Shown here one piece after another: positions 1 through 14,063 of a stretch of 64,000 bases of DNA. Numbering within the stretch: the stretch's first letter is position 1; every line of letters begins with the position of its first letter. The stretch comes from Apostichopus japonicus. Taxonomy: Eukaryota; Echinodermata; Holothuroidea; Aspidochirotida; Stichopodidae. Both the position numbers and the translations under genes were made by a program. The notes beneath the pieces are model-generated. The model did no database searches. It had not been told where the DNA came from and saw only the letters and a program-made list of their open reading frames with translations. The stretch is taken from the NCBI RefSeq assembly GCF_037975245.1, contig NC_092567.1, positions 11,315,376 to 11,379,375 on the forward strand, written 5' to 3'.

Positions 1-3000
1 TGTTGTATTTGAGATTAAGCAGTTCACCAATTTGGAATGACAACAAAACTTTGAAACGGTGAAAATAAGATGGTCAAAAATTAATATTAGACTGTTCATT
101 AAATTCTCACACACATTATGGGGACCCTAATAGTGAAAAAAAAACCTTTGACATTACATTTAATATACATCACCTTAATCTATGCTGTTGGAAATGGTAA
201 AAAAAATCTTTCTCAAACAATAGGAGAAAGCCATAACAGTGTACATCCCTATTTTCTCTCTAATATATCAAATTGTATGAATGTAGCACATGCAATAGCA
301 TATATTCTGATTAGGGCTTTCCAATCATCCCCACCCCTCATTCCCACTCAACTAGTGGAATGACATCAAAACATTATTTATACATAATATCACAATGTTA
401 GGGCGTTATGGAGGTCTGACCCTGTATACGGTACCTGATTCCATAGTAACCCACACCACTTGCCACATGCAATGAGCTAGATAGTGTGACAGTGTACAAA
501 CTGTAATTTTCAAGACATATCAAACTTTACGTAGCAGGTAGAAAAGCAAATAGACGACCAAGAGGGCACGCAAGTCACTTGGACCCCCCCAACCCTCCTC
601 GACCCTCCATCCCATTCAACAAGGATGAATACACATAAAATCCTATGCTTTCAAATATTTGATCCTAATGATAGCTCTAACCTACATATAGCTGCTTTCC
701 CAGTTTCCCCCTCTAGCAACCCCCCCCCCCCCTTTTGCCCCACATTATGGTTCCACATATGGGTGGAGCCTGTAAAAGTTGGACAAGGTAATTTTCTACA
801 CTGTTGTATTTGAGATTAAGCAGTTCACCAATTTGGAATGACAACAAAACTTTGAAACGGTGAAAATAAGATGGTCAAAAATTAATATTAGACTGTTCAT
901 TAAATTCTCACACACATTATGGGGACCCTAATAGTGAAAAAAAAACCTTTGACATTACATTTAATATACATCACCTTAATCTATGCTGTTGGAAATGGTA
1001 AAAAAAATCTTTCTCAAACAATAGGAGAAAGCCATAACAGTGTACATCCCTATTTTCTCTCTAATATATCAAATTGTATGAATGTAGCACATGCAATAGC
1101 ATATATTCTGATTAGGGCTTTCCAATCATCCCCACCCCTCATTCCCACTCAACTAGTGGAATGACATCAAAACATTATTTATACATAATATCACAATGTT
1201 AGGGCGTTATGGAGGTCTGACCCTGTATACGGTACCTGATTCCATAGTAACCCACACCACTTGCCACATGCAATGAGCTAGATAGTGTGACAGTGTACAA
1301 ACTGTAATTTTCAAGACATATCAAACTTTACGTAGCAGGTAGAAAAGCAAATAGACGACCAAGAGGGCACGCAAGTCACTTGGACCCCCCCAACCCTCCT
1401 CGACCCTCCATCCCATTCAACAAGGATGAATACACATAAAATCCTATGCTTTCAAATATTTGATCCTAATGATAGCTCTAACCTACATATAGCTGCTTTC
1501 CCAGTTTCCCCCCCAGCAACCCCCCCCCGCCTTCTGCCCCACATGATGGTTCCACATATGGGTGGAGCCTGTAAATGTTGGACAAGGTAATTTTCTACAC
1601 TGATGTATTTGAGATTAAGCAGTTCACCAATTTGGAATGACATCAAAACTTTGAAACGGTGAAAATAAGATGGTCAAAAATTAATATTAGATTGTTCATT
1701 AAATTCTCACACATTATGGGGACCCTAATAGTAAAAAAAAAAAACCTTTGACATTACATTTACTATACATCACCTTAATCTCTGCTGTTGGAAATGGTAA
1801 AAAAATTCTTTCTCAAACAATAGGAGAAAACCATAACAGTGTACATCCCTATTTCCTCTCTAATATATCAAATTGTATGAATGTAGCACATGCAACAGCA
1901 TATATTCTGATTAGGGCTTTCCAATCATCCCCACCCCTCATTCCCACTCAACTAGTGAAATGACATCAAAACATTATTTATACATAATATCACAATATTA
2001 GGGCGTTATGGAGGTCTGGCCCTGTATAGGGTACCTAATTCCATAGTTACCCACACCACTTGACATATGCAATAATCTAAATAGAGTGATAGTGTACAAA
2101 CTGTAATTTTCAGGACATATCAAACTTTACGTAGCAGGTAGAAAAGCAAATAGACGACCAAGAGGGCACGTAAGTCACTTGGACCCCCCCACCCCTCCTC
2201 GACCCTCCATCCCATTCAACAAGGATGAACACACATAAAATTCTATGCTTTCAAATATTTGATCCTAATGATAGCCCTAGAACCTACAAATAGCTGCTTT
2301 TCCAGTTTCCCCCTCCAGCAACACCCCCCCTCCCTTTTGCCCCACATGATGGTTCCACATATGGGTGGAGCCTGTAAAAGTTGGACAAGGCTATTTTCTA
2401 CACTGATGTATTTGAGATTAAGCAGTTCACCAATATGGAATGACATCGAAACTTTGAAAATGTGGAAATAAGATGGTCAAAAATTAATATTAGATTGTTC
2501 ATTAAATTCTCACACACATTATGGGGACCCTAATAGTTGGAAAAAAAAAAACCTTTGACATTACTTTTAATACATCACCTTAATCTATGCTGTTGGAAAT
2601 GGTGAAAAAGAAAAATCTCAAACAATAGGAGAAAGCCATATCAGTGTACATCCCTATTTTCTCTATAATATATCAAATTGTACGAATACAGCACATGCAA
2701 CAGCATATATATTCTGATTAGGGCTTTCCAATCATCCCCACCCCTCATTCCCACTCAACTAGTGGAATGACATCAAAACATTATTTATACATAATATCAC
2801 AATATTAGGGCGTTATGGAGGTCTGGCCCTGTATAGGGTACCTAATTCCATAGTTACCCACACCACTTGACATATGCAATAATCTAAATAGAGTGATAGT
2901 GTACAAACTGTAATTTTCAGGACATATCAAACATTACGTAGCAGGTAGAAAAGCAAATAGACGACCAAGAGGGCAGCCAAGTCAATTGGACCCCCCCACC

Positions 3001-6000
3001 CCTCCCCGACCCTCCATCCGATTCAACAAGGATGAATACACATAAAATCCTATGCTTTCAAATATTTGATCCTAATGATAGCCCTAGAACATACATATAG
3101 CTGCTTTCCCAGTTTCCCCCTCCAGCAACACCCCCCCCCCCTTTTGCCCCACATGATGGTTCCACATATGGGTGGAGCCTGTAAAAGTTGGACAAGGCTA
3201 TTTTCTACACTGATGTATTTGAGATTAAGCAGTTCATCAATTTGGAATGACAACAAAACTTTGAAACGGTGAAAATAAGATGGTCAAAAATTAATATTAG
3301 ACTGTTCATTAAATTCTCACACACATTGGGACCCTAATAGTTGGAAAAAAAAAAAACCTTTGACATTACTTTTAATACATCACCTTAATCTATGCTGTTG
3401 GAAATGGTGAAAAAGAAAAATCTCAAACAATAGGAGAAAGCCATATCAGTGTACATCCCTATTTTCTCTATAATATATCAAATTGTATGAATACAGCACA
3501 TGCAACAGCATATATATTCTGATTAGGGCTTTCCAATCATCCCCACCCCTCATTCCCACTCAACTAGTGGAATGACATCAAAACATTATTTATACATAAT
3601 ATCACAATATTAGGGCGTTATGGAGGTCTGACCCTTTATAGGGTACCTAATTCCATAGTAACCCACACCACTTGTCATATGCAATGAGCTAGATAGAGTG
3701 ATAGTGTACAAACTGTAATTTTCAGGACATATCAAACTTTACGTAGCAGGGAGAAAAGCAAATAGACGACCAAGAGGGCAGCCAAGTCAATTGGACACCC
3801 CCCACCCCTCCCCGACCCTCCATCCGATTCAACAAGGATGAATACACATATAATCCCAAATATTTGATCCTAATGATAGCTCTAACCTACATATAGCTGC
3901 TTTCCCAGTTTCCCCCTCCAGCAACACCCCCCCCCCCCTTTTGCCCAACATTATGGTTCCACATATGGGTGGAGCCTGTAAAAGTTGGACAAGATCATTT
4001 TCTACACTGATGCATTTGAGATTAAGCAGTTCATCAATTTGGAATGACATCAAAACTTTGAAACGGTGAAAATAAGATGGTCAAAAATTAATATTAGACT
4101 GTTCATTAAATTCTCACACACATTATGGGGACCCTAATAGTTGGAAAAAAAACCTGCTACTTTACATTTAATATACATCACCTTAATCTATGCTGTTGGA
4201 AATGGTAAAAAAAATCTTTCTCAAACAATAGGAGAAAGCCATAACAGTGTACATCCCTATTTTCTCTATGATATATCAAATTGTATGAATACAGCACATG
4301 CAACAGCATATATATTCTGATTAGGGCTTTCCAATCATCCCCACCCCTCATTCCCACTCAACTAGTGAAATGACATCAAAACATTATTTATACATAATAT
4401 CACATTATTAGGGCGTTATGGAGGTCTGACCCTGTATACGGTACCTGATTCCATAGTAACCCACACCACTTGCCACATGCAATGATCTAGATAGAGTGAT
4501 AGTGTACAAACTGTAATTTTCAGGACATATCAAACTTTACGTAGCAGGTAGAAAGCAAATAGACGACCAAGAGGGCAGCCAAGTCAATTGGACACCCCCA
4601 CCCCTCCCCGACCCTCCATCCCATTCAACAAGGATGAATACACATAAAATCCTATGCTTTCAAATATTTGATCCTAATGATAGCTCTAACCTACATATAG
4701 CTGCTTTCCCAGTTTCCCCCTCCAGCAACCCAACCCCCCCCCCCGTCCCTTTTACCCAACATTATGGTTCCACATATGGGTGGAGCCTGTAAAAGTTGGA
4801 CAAGATCATTTTCTACACTGATGCATTTGAGATTAAGCAGTTCATCAATTTGGAATGACATCAAAACTTTGAAACGGTGAAAATAAGATGGTCAAAAATT
4901 AATATTAGACTGTTCATTAAATTCTCACACACATTGGGACCCTAATAGTTGAAAAAAAAAACCCTTTGACATTACATTTAATATACATCACCTTAATCTA
5001 TGCTGTTGGAAATGGTAAAAAAATCTTTCTCAAACAATAGGAGAAAGCCATAACAGTGTACATCCCTATTTTCTCTATGATATATCAAATTGTATGAATA
5101 CAGCACATGCAACAGCATATATATTCTGATTAGGGCTTTCCAATCATCCCCACCCCTCATTCCCACTCAACTAGTGGAATGACATCAAAACATTATTTAT
5201 ACATAATATCACAATATTTGGGCGTTATGGAGGTCTGACCCTGTATAGGGTACCTAATTCCATAGTAACCCACACCACATGACATATGCAATGATCTAGA
5301 TACAGTGATAGTGTACAAACTGTAATTTTCAGGACATATCAAACTTTACGTAGCAGGGAGAAAAGCAAATAGACGACCAATAGGGCAGCCAAGTCAATTG
5401 GACCCCCCCTCTCCCCTCCCCGACCCTCCATCCCATTCAACAAGGATGAATACACATAAAATCCTATGCTTTCAAATATTTGATCTTAATGATAGCTCTA
5501 ACCTACATATAGCTGCTTTCCCAGTTTCCCCCTTCAGCAACCCCCCCCCCCTTTTGCCCAACATTATGGTTCCACATATGGGTGGAGCCTGTAAAAGTTG
5601 GACAAGATCATTTTCTACTCTGATGTATTTGAGATTAAGCAGTTCATCTTTTTGGAATGACATCAAAACTTTGAAACGGTGAAAATAAGATGGTCAAAAA
5701 TTAATATTAGACTGTTGATTAAATTCTCACACACATTATGGGGACCCTAATAGTTGGAAAAAAAACCTTCTACTTTACATTTAATATACATCACCTTAAT
5801 CTATGCTGTTGGAAATGGTAAAAAAAATTCTCAAACAATAGGAGAAAGCCATAACAGTGTACATCCCTATTTTCTCTATAATATATCAAATTGTATGAAT
5901 ACAGCACATGCAACAGCATATATTCTGATTAGGGTTTACCAATCATCCCCACCCCTCATTCCCACTCAACTAGTGAAATGACATCAAAACATTATTTATA

Positions 6001-9000
6001 CATAATATCACATTATTAGGGCGTTATGGAGGTCTGACCCTGTATACGGTACCTGATTCCATAGTAACCCACACCACTTGCCACATGCAATGATCTAGAT
6101 AGAGTGATAGTGTACAAACTGTAATTTTCAGGACATATCAAACTTTACGTAGCAGGTAGAAAGCAAATAGACGACCAATAGGGCAGCCAAGTCAACTGGA
6201 CACCCCCCACCCCTCCCCGACCCTCCATCCCATTCAACAAGGATGAATACACATAAAATCCTATGCTTTCAAATATTTGATCCTAATGATAGCCCTAGAA
6301 CATACATATAGCTGCTTTCCCAGTTTCCACCTCCAGCAACACCCCCCCCTTTTGCCCCACATGATGGTTCCACATATGGGTGGAGCCTGTAAATGTTGGA
6401 CAAGGTAATTTTCTACACTGATGTATTTGAGATTAAGCAGTTCACCAATTTGGAATGACATCAAAACTTTGAAACGGTGAAAATAAGATGGTCAAAAACT
6501 AATATTAGACTGTTCATTAAATTCTCACACACATTATGGGGACCCTAATAGTAAAAAAAAAAAAACCTTTGACATTACATTTACTATACATCACCTTAAT
6601 CTATGCTGTTGGAAATGGTAAAAAAAATCTTTCTCAAACAATAGGAGAAAGCAATAACAGTGTACATCCCTATTTTCTCTATAATATATCAAATTGTATG
6701 AATGTAGCACATGCAACAGCATATATATTCTGATTAGGGCTTTCCAATCATCCCCACCCCTCATTCCCACTCAACTAGTGGAATGACATCAAAACATTAT
6801 TTATACATAATATCACATTATTAGGGCGTTATGGAGGTCTGACCCTGTATACGGTACCTGATTCCATAGTAACCCACACCACTTGCCACATGCAATGATC
6901 TAAATAGAGTGATAGTGTACAAACTGTAATTTTCAGGACATATCAAACTTTACGTAGCAGGGAGAAAAGCAAATAGACGACCAATAGGGCAGCCAAGTCA
7001 ATTGGACACCCCCCACCCCTCCCCGACCCTCCATCCCATTCAACAAGGATGAATACACATAAAATCCTATGCTTTCAAATATTTGATCCTAATGATAGCC
7101 CTAGAACCTACATATAGCTGCTTTCCCAGTTTCCCCCTCCAGCAACACCCCCCCCCCTTTTGCCCCACATGATGGTTCCACATATGGGTGGAGCCTGTAA
7201 AAGTTGGACAAGGTTATTTTCTACACTGATGTATTTGAGATTAAGCAGTTCATCAATTTGGAATGACAACAAAACTTTGAAACGGTGGAAATAAGATGGT
7301 CAAAAATTAATATTAGACTGTTGATTAAATTCTCACACACATTATGGGGACCCTAATAGTTGAGAAAACAAAAACATTCTACTTTACATTTAATATACAT
7401 CACCTTAATCTATGCTGTTGGAAATGGTAAAAAAAAAAAATTTCTCAAACAATAGGAGAAAGCCATAACAGTGTACATCCCTATTTTCTCTATAATATAT
7501 CAAATTGTATGAATACAGCACATGCAACAGCATATATATTCTGATTAGGGCTTTCCAATCATCCCCACCCCTCATTCCCACTCAACTAGTGGAATGACAT
7601 CAAAACATTATTTATACATAATATCACATTATTAGGGCGTTATGGAGGTCTGACCCTGTATACGGTACCTGATTCCATAGTAACCCACACCACTTGCCAC
7701 ATGCAATGATCTAAATAGAGTGATAGTGTACAAACTGTAATTTTCAAGACATATCAAACTTTACGTAGCAGGTAGAAAAGCAAATAGACGACCAAGAGGG
7801 CACGCAAGTCACTTGGGCCCCCCCACCCCTCCCCGACCCTCCATCCCATTCAACAAGGATGAATACACATAAAATCCTATTCTTTCAAATATTTGATCCT
7901 AATGATAGCTCTAACCTACATATAGCTGCTTTCCCAGTTTCCCCCTCTAGCAACCCCCCCCCCCTTTTGCCCCACATGATGGTTCCACATATGGGTGGAG
8001 CCTGTAAAAGTTGGACAAGGCTATTTTCTACACTGATGTATTTGAGATTAAGCAGTTCATCAATTTGGAATGACATCAAAACTTTGAAACGGTGGAAATA
8101 AGATGGTCAAAAATTAATATTAGACTGTTGATTAAATTCTCACACACATTATGGGGACCCTAATAGTTGAAAAAAAAACCTTCGACATTACATTTAATAT
8201 ACATCACCTTAATCTATGCTGTTGGAAATGGTAAAATAAATCTTTCTCAAACAATAGGAAAAAGCCATAACAGTGTACATCCCTATTTTCTCTATAATAT
8301 ATCAAATTGTATGAATGTAGCACATGCAACAGCATATTCTGATTAGGGCTTTCCAATCATCCCCACCCCTCATTTCCGCTCAATTAGTGGAATGACATCA
8401 AAACATTATTTATACATAATATCACAATATTAGGACGTTATGGAGGTCTGACCCTGTATACGGTACCTGATTCCATAGTAACCCGCACCACTTGCCACAT
8501 GCAATGAGCTAGATAGTGTGATAGTGTTCAAACTGTAATTTTCAAGACATATCAAACTTTACGTAGCAGGTAGAAAAGCAATTAGACGACCAATAGGGCA
8601 GCCAAGTCAAATGGACACCCCCACCCCTCCCCTACCCTCCATCCCATTCAACAAAGATGAATACACATAAAATCCTATGCTTTCAAATATTTGATCCTAA
8701 TGATAGCTCTAACCTACATATAGCTGCTTTCCCAGTTTCCCCCTCCAGCAACCCCCCCCCCCCTTTTGCCCTACATGATGGTTCCACATGTGGGTGGAGC
8801 CTGTAAAAGTTGGACAAGGAAATTTTATACACTGATGTATTTGAGATTAAGCAGTTCACCAATTTGGAATGACATCAAAACTTTGAAACGGTGAAAATAA
8901 GATGGTCAAAAATTAATATTAGACTGTTGATTAAATTCTCACACACATTATGGGGACCCTAATAGTTGGAAAAAAAACCTTCGACATTACATTTAATATA

Positions 9001-9913
9001 CATCACCTTAATCTATGCTGTTGGAAATGGTAAAATAAATCTTTCTCAAACAATAGGAAAAAGCCATAACAGTGTACATCCCTATTTTCTCTATACTATA
9101 TCAAATTGTATGAATGTAGCACATGCAACAGCATATATTCTGATTAGGGCTTTCCAATCATCCCCACCCCTCATTTCCGCTCAATTAGTGGAATGACATC
9201 AAAACATTATTTATACATAATATCACAATATTAGGACGTTATGGAGGTCTGACCCTGTATACGGTACCTGATTCCATAGTAACCCGCACCACTTGCCACA
9301 TGCAATGAGCTAGATAGTGTGATAGTGTACAAACTGTAATTTTCAAGACATATCAAACTTTACGTAGCAAGGAGAAAAGCAAATAGACGACCAAGAGGGC
9401 AGCCAAGTCAATTGGACCCCCCCCCCACCCCTCCCCGACCCTCCATCCCATTCAACAAAGATGAATACACATAAAATCCTATGCTTTCAAATATTTGATC
9501 CTAATGATAGCTCTAACCTACATATAGCTGCTTTCCCAGTTTCCCCCTCCAGCAACCCCCCCCCAACTTCTGCCCCACATGATGGTTCCACATATGGGTG
9601 GACCCTGTAAATGTTGGACAAGGTAATTTTCTACACTGATGTATTTGAGATTAAGCAGTTCACCAATTTGGAATGACATCAAAACTTTGAAACGGTGAAA
9701 ATAAGATGGTCAAAAATTAATATTAGACTGTTCATTAAATTCTCACACACATTGGGACCCTAATAGTTGGAAAAAAACCTTCTACTTTACATTTAATATG
9801 CATCACCTTAATCTATGCTGTTGGAAATGGTAAAAAAAATTCTTTCTCGAACAATAGGAGAAAGCCATAACAGTGTACATCCCTATTTTCTCTATAATAT
9901 ATCAGATTGTATG
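1..9913. repeat. Satellite array, ~0.8-kb unit, 12.4 copies
   Basis: The block is one unit repeated head to tail. The anchor before GGGACCCTAATAG recurs near 118, 919, 1716, 2521, 3327, 4125, 4935, 5738, 6536, 7344, 8151, 8950 and 9754, giving unit lengths of 797-810 bp. Units differ by scattered substitutions, by 3-bp deletions (ATG lost near 3327, 4935 and 9754) and by the lengths of internal poly(A) and poly(C) runs. The array runs off the left edge and breaks at 9913, in mid-unit. Open frames of 60-94 codons recur in every unit on both strands, but they shift between copies and none has a gene-like context, so I treat them as non-coding. Its role is unknown; centromeric, heterochromatic or simply expanded repeat are all possible. 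Confidence 0.97.
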
Positions 9914-10340
9914 ACTTTTGTACACTGTCGTGCTGGAGATGGTTGGGAAAGTGACATAGGAGCCCTATTTAGACCATTTTATGTAGCAAATGCTACATTT
10001 CTGTAGTTTGATATGTCTTTGAAACTACATATTGTACACTGTTTTGAAGTTCATTGCAGGGGGCAGGTGGAATGGGCCCATGGGGAATCAGGTACTTCAT
10101 ACTTTGAGTACTTTATTCAGGGTTTGACATTTCATAATGGCCTAATATTCCAATGTTATGTCTATTTAATGCTTTGATGTCATTCCACTTGTTGATTGGA
10201 AATGGGGGATAAGGTGACTTGACCACCCAATTAAGCTATATGCTGTTGCATATGCTAGATCTATAAAGTTTGGCATGCCTTGGAAAGTACACTACCTTTT
10301 AACCTTTTCCCCTATTCTTTGTCAAATATTTTATCATATT
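9914..10340 (-). repeat. Diverged inverted satellite relic at the array edge
   Basis: After 9913 the sequence stops matching the satellite in the forward direction, but its reverse complement aligns to it with many mismatches. Matched landmarks in order include TTTGATATGTCTT, TTGTACACTG, TCATTGCA, GGAATCAGGTAC, TTTGATGTCATTCCACT, TATGCTGTTGCAT and CCTATT-TTTG. The similarity fades near 10340, about 30 bp before a candidate exon. It is far more diverged than the tandem units are from each other, so it is probably an old copy or a fragment of the ancestral dispersed repeat. Confidence 0.85.
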
Positions 10341-10374
10341 CTCACATAGATATTGTTTTTCTGCTCTCTTACAG

Positions 10375-10488
10375 ACAAGGGCTGGCTGGCTGGCACAGTA
10401 CTATCATATAAATGCTCAAGTTGGTATATCAAGGCTGCTTGGTTCCATATTATATAATGTTGTATTGGGACCTCCGGATATGCAATAA
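10375..10488 (+). CDS. Possible last exon of an unidentified gene
   Basis: A pyrimidine-rich acceptor (CTGCTCTCTTACAG) is followed by an open frame of 37 codons beginning TRAGWLAQYY and ending GPPDMQ at a TAA. The stop overlaps an AATAAA hexamer at 10484-10489. This arrangement fits a terminal exon whose upstream exons lie left of the window or beyond the satellite. The product is not recognised. In AT-rich DNA such a combination can arise by chance, so this is a weak call. Confidence 0.2.
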   Translation, partial: TRAGWLAQYYHINAQVGISRLLGSILYNVVLGPPDMQ

Positions 10489-10499
10489 ACATGTTCTTG

Positions 10500-12270
10500 G
10501 ATTTTGTCAGCTGGGTTGGTTTCAAGCAAACAATTCTTGCATAGTGGATATGTCAGCACTATAGCAACAGATCATACTGATTGGTGAAGTTCAGCTCTAT
10601 GCACAATATTCATTTCAGAGAATCTTTGTTTCTTGTGTTCAGTTCTTTGATTATCATACATTTTGGAGACCATTGAGCACATTGTATTATATCACCATGC
10701 ATTGATCTTGATATTATATTGATGAGTTATTTATTAAACTGAGATGGTATGTGTTTGAGGAGTTTTAATACTAAAGAATATATTATGATGCAAGAGAAAG
10801 GCATAATTAGAAAATTTACAAAACATTTGTGAACATCATGCTTTGTCAATGTGACAGGAAGATTAGCTATGATGAAATATAATATATACCATACCATATT
10901 ATACCAGTGAAAATTATACTTTTTTAAAGATAAAGTGATGTACTGTTGATATTTGTCTTGAAACAGTTCCATATGTATGGACAAATCTGTTGCAATGTAG
11001 ATACATAGGGTGCAACATATGACAAGAATTGAATAAAATTCTACTCTACTTCCTCTACAATATCTGTAATATCCTCTCTATGTTTCCACACAGTTGTATA
11101 AAAGTTCTTCTTTGGGTTTTTTTGTGCTACTATTTTACAGGGCACGAAGGGTGTTGTTTTGGCTGTGTTTTTTCCAAGGAGGAAGGTGGATTACCCCCCT
11201 CCCCCCTGGTTCCCCACCTTCACCTTATGCTGAAATTATCCCCCTATTTTGAATCAAATTGAGTCAAGTGGTGATGCCAAGCAACATGGAGTGTTTGAAC
11301 AGCAGCTTGGTTTTGAACTGTTATTTAGGTAAACAGTTCAATTAAATGTTTCCTGTGTGGGAGAGGACAAAGGTGCCCACTTAAGGCTTTAAAAAGTTGG
11401 CCAGTATTGTTATCCTATATTTACCATTGCATTCTTTCAAAATTGCATGGAATTAAAATTTGAGGGATGTATCAGGAAATAAGTTCCATATGCAACAAAC
11501 CAATATATGGCATCCTTCCATGACAATTGTGAAATGCCAGATATCTTGTTCAATCATTATGCCTCCTCCTCCACTCCCCCCCCCCCCCCTTCCTCCACCC
11601 CAGAAATTACTACCAATAACACTATGGAATATAATTACATTGGTAATGATTGAAATTATGTGGCTTGAAGTGTTTTTTTTTTCATTTTTCGATATCAACC
11701 TTTCTGCAAAAACTATAATGTGTCCCTAACGATCATTATTTGAAGTAACACACTGTTTTCCCCATCATACCCCCTTCGGCATCCCAGGAATGGATAATAA
11801 GCACACTTCGATCATGAACAGTTAGAAGTAGTGCTTCTCAAATGATATCCAGCTGATACCAGTTTCAAACAAGTCTGTGGCCAACTCACTTGTCATGTGT
11901 GAAGTAATTTTTTCCCTTATCACCCCCCCCCTTCCCCTTCCCCATGATATACTGACAATGGAACAGAAGCATGCTACATTGATTATGATTGAAATAACAA
12001 ACTTCCAGTGAGGTCCCCATAAACCAATTCAGTGTGTGTTAAGTCAGTAGTGAGTCCCCACAAGTAATGTGGAATGTCTTGTATAGTAACACTATAACAA
12101 AAGTAAATAAAAACATAAATAATCCCTAACTTAATTTTGGATGGAAAGGTCATTACAAATTCAAAGTTTGAAGCCTCTGTGATCATTGTAACTAACGGTC
12201 CCCATAATGATAGCCAAAAGGTTGAGTCCCCGTAAACCACCTTACGCCTGTATGCGTGTGTTTGTGTGTG
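10500..12270. other. No gene seen; AT-rich with C-rich tracts
   Basis: Only short unrelated open frames occur here. Homopolymeric C runs lie near 11197, 11576-11590 and 11923-11930. A possible acceptor at about 11140 is followed by 15 open codons (GTKGVVLAVFFPRRK) and a weak GTGG donor. That is too little to call an exon. Confidence 0.5.
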
Positions 12271-12285
12271 TGTGTGACGCCTCGC

Positions 12286-13135
12286 TTGTGAACACGACAT
12301 CTCAAGTAGGGAAGCTTGGACCAATCTAAAATTTGGTGTATATAGGTACCACATTGAGTACAAGAACCCTTTTGTTTTGTGGGGAGGTCATTTGGGGTCA
12401 CTAGGGGCCAAATACTGAAAATCTTGTAAACACGATATCTCAAGGAGGTAAACTTGGACCAATCTCATATTTCGTGAATAGTAGGACCACATTGAGGAGC
12501 AACAGCCTTTTTTTTTTGTGGAGATCAAAGGTAAAAGATCGGGGTAACATTTTGGAAACCTTGTTTTATAAGCTACCGTATGTCCCACCAGCCAGCCTAT
12601 CAGATAACGTGCTACGTCATATTTACTTTGTTCAACACTTACTTTTGGTGGAAAAAAGTTTTAATTTCGTACTGAAACATAACTGTCTTATGTGCAATTA
12701 CGTAGCACCATGCACCTGCCTAACTGCCAAACCTTTGTTCATAGAAAGTATTGATGTTGCAGATCTGTACTTTGGAGACTTGACCAACAATCATAGGCCT
12801 AGTGGCGAGTGGAATTTGGCGATTAGATTTTTAGTCACGGTCGCCAAATAGCGAGTACTTTCAAAAATATTTGTCGAGGCCTGAAAACCTTCACAACATG
12901 ATTTCTCATGGTAGAAATCATGGATACTTTTCATACATGGTATATGGATTTGCCATATTGAATACAAGAATCCTAAATGCTGTGAGGTAAAATCTCCGAT
13001 ATGTCACCAGAGGTCAAACTCTGAAAAACCTTTTACATAATACTGTATGTAACGATGGAAATCGCGCATACTTCTAATGCTTGGTGTGTGGATTCATAAC
13101 ATCGAGTACAAGACCCCTATTGTTTTGGAGGTGTG
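12286..13135. repeat. Degenerate ~140-bp tandem repeat
   Basis: Four related segments begin near 12286, 12426, 12888 and 13032. The first two share AACACGA-ATCTCAA, CTTGGACCAATCT and ACCACATTGAG. The last two share the later part (ATTGAATACAAGA or ATCGAGTACAAGA) and end in GAAAAACCTT-like sequence. The period is 140-144 bp, and about 316 bp of unrelated sequence separates the two pairs. Translation gives fragments such as ISQVGKLGPI that are broken by stops. I see no functional gene. Confidence 0.75.
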
Positions 13136-13139
13136 TATA

Positions 13140-14060
13140 GCCACGTATAGTAGACTGACCTGTGTTATCATGCCATATTAGAATTGTAACAGCTTGTTCT
13201 GGTTATACTAACAAGAAGAAGTCTAGTGCATTGAATTCATCGAAATCTCAATGCATTTTGCATTCGGGTTATTTTTGGAAAGGAGGGGTTGGGGTGGGCT
13301 CCAAATATGACTTGCGTCCGTTGGGAGGGGTCTAAACGGGGAGAACCCTTTTATTAAAATATAACCTTTAATAAATAGTTTTTAATGCTGCAGCGTTATA
13401 AATTATTAGTTCAACAGTTATTTCCAGTATTTTGCCTACATGTGTACATTGAGTTGTTATGTCCGCTATAGCCCTTACAGTATATATAACATTAATGAAA
13501 TATTCGAAAGCGCCTGTTTAACCAGTCACTGGATAGATACAGAAAACTAACGATTGTAAGAAAAAGTTTTACATAAGAAATAACAGTATCTATGAGTTAA
13601 TTATGCTAATTAGATACAAGGAACGTAACCTATATATTTTCTTTCCATTGTCCGGAGTAGTGTTTTACATAGAACTGGGCAATTCAGGTATAAGGTAGGA
13701 TGATACTGAGCTAGACTTGAACATATTAAATGGATACTATGCACTATCTGTTACTGGTTAATCCAGATAATTTCATTTCAAGCTCGATAAACTCAAATTG
13801 TTGTAGTAAGGAATCTTACAGACCATAGGTTTGTATATGCGCATTTTCCTTCTCTTAGATTTTGAACTGAACAACATATTAGCAGGGCTGTCAAATAGTG
13901 AACAACATATTAGCAGGGCTGTCAAATATTCTTTTCACCAGAATACGTACGGGTTTTATTATTAAAGTCTCGACATTAAGGTTCGTTGAGACAGGCGGAA
14001 ATACTGCTTGGCTTGATGAGTCGCCATGTTGTAAAGGGAGGGTGATATTATGGGCCATTC
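13140..14060. other. Non-coding stretch with a 31-bp duplication
   Basis: There are no supported genes. At 13868-13897 and 13899-13928 a 30-bp stretch starting TGAACAACATATTAGCAGGG is duplicated in tandem. A G-rich segment lies at 13280-13350. The 70-codon open frame at 13898-14110 begins inside the duplication and shows no family features. Confidence 0.6.
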
Positions 14061-14063
14061 TCG

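Noticed and set aside
118-9196. Recurring 60-94-codon open frames in the satellite (e.g. starting MGTLIVKKK, MMSFQIDELL, MNTHKILCF)
   Set aside because: They repeat because the DNA repeats, occur on both strands, and are broken in several units by indels in poly(A) and poly(C) runs.
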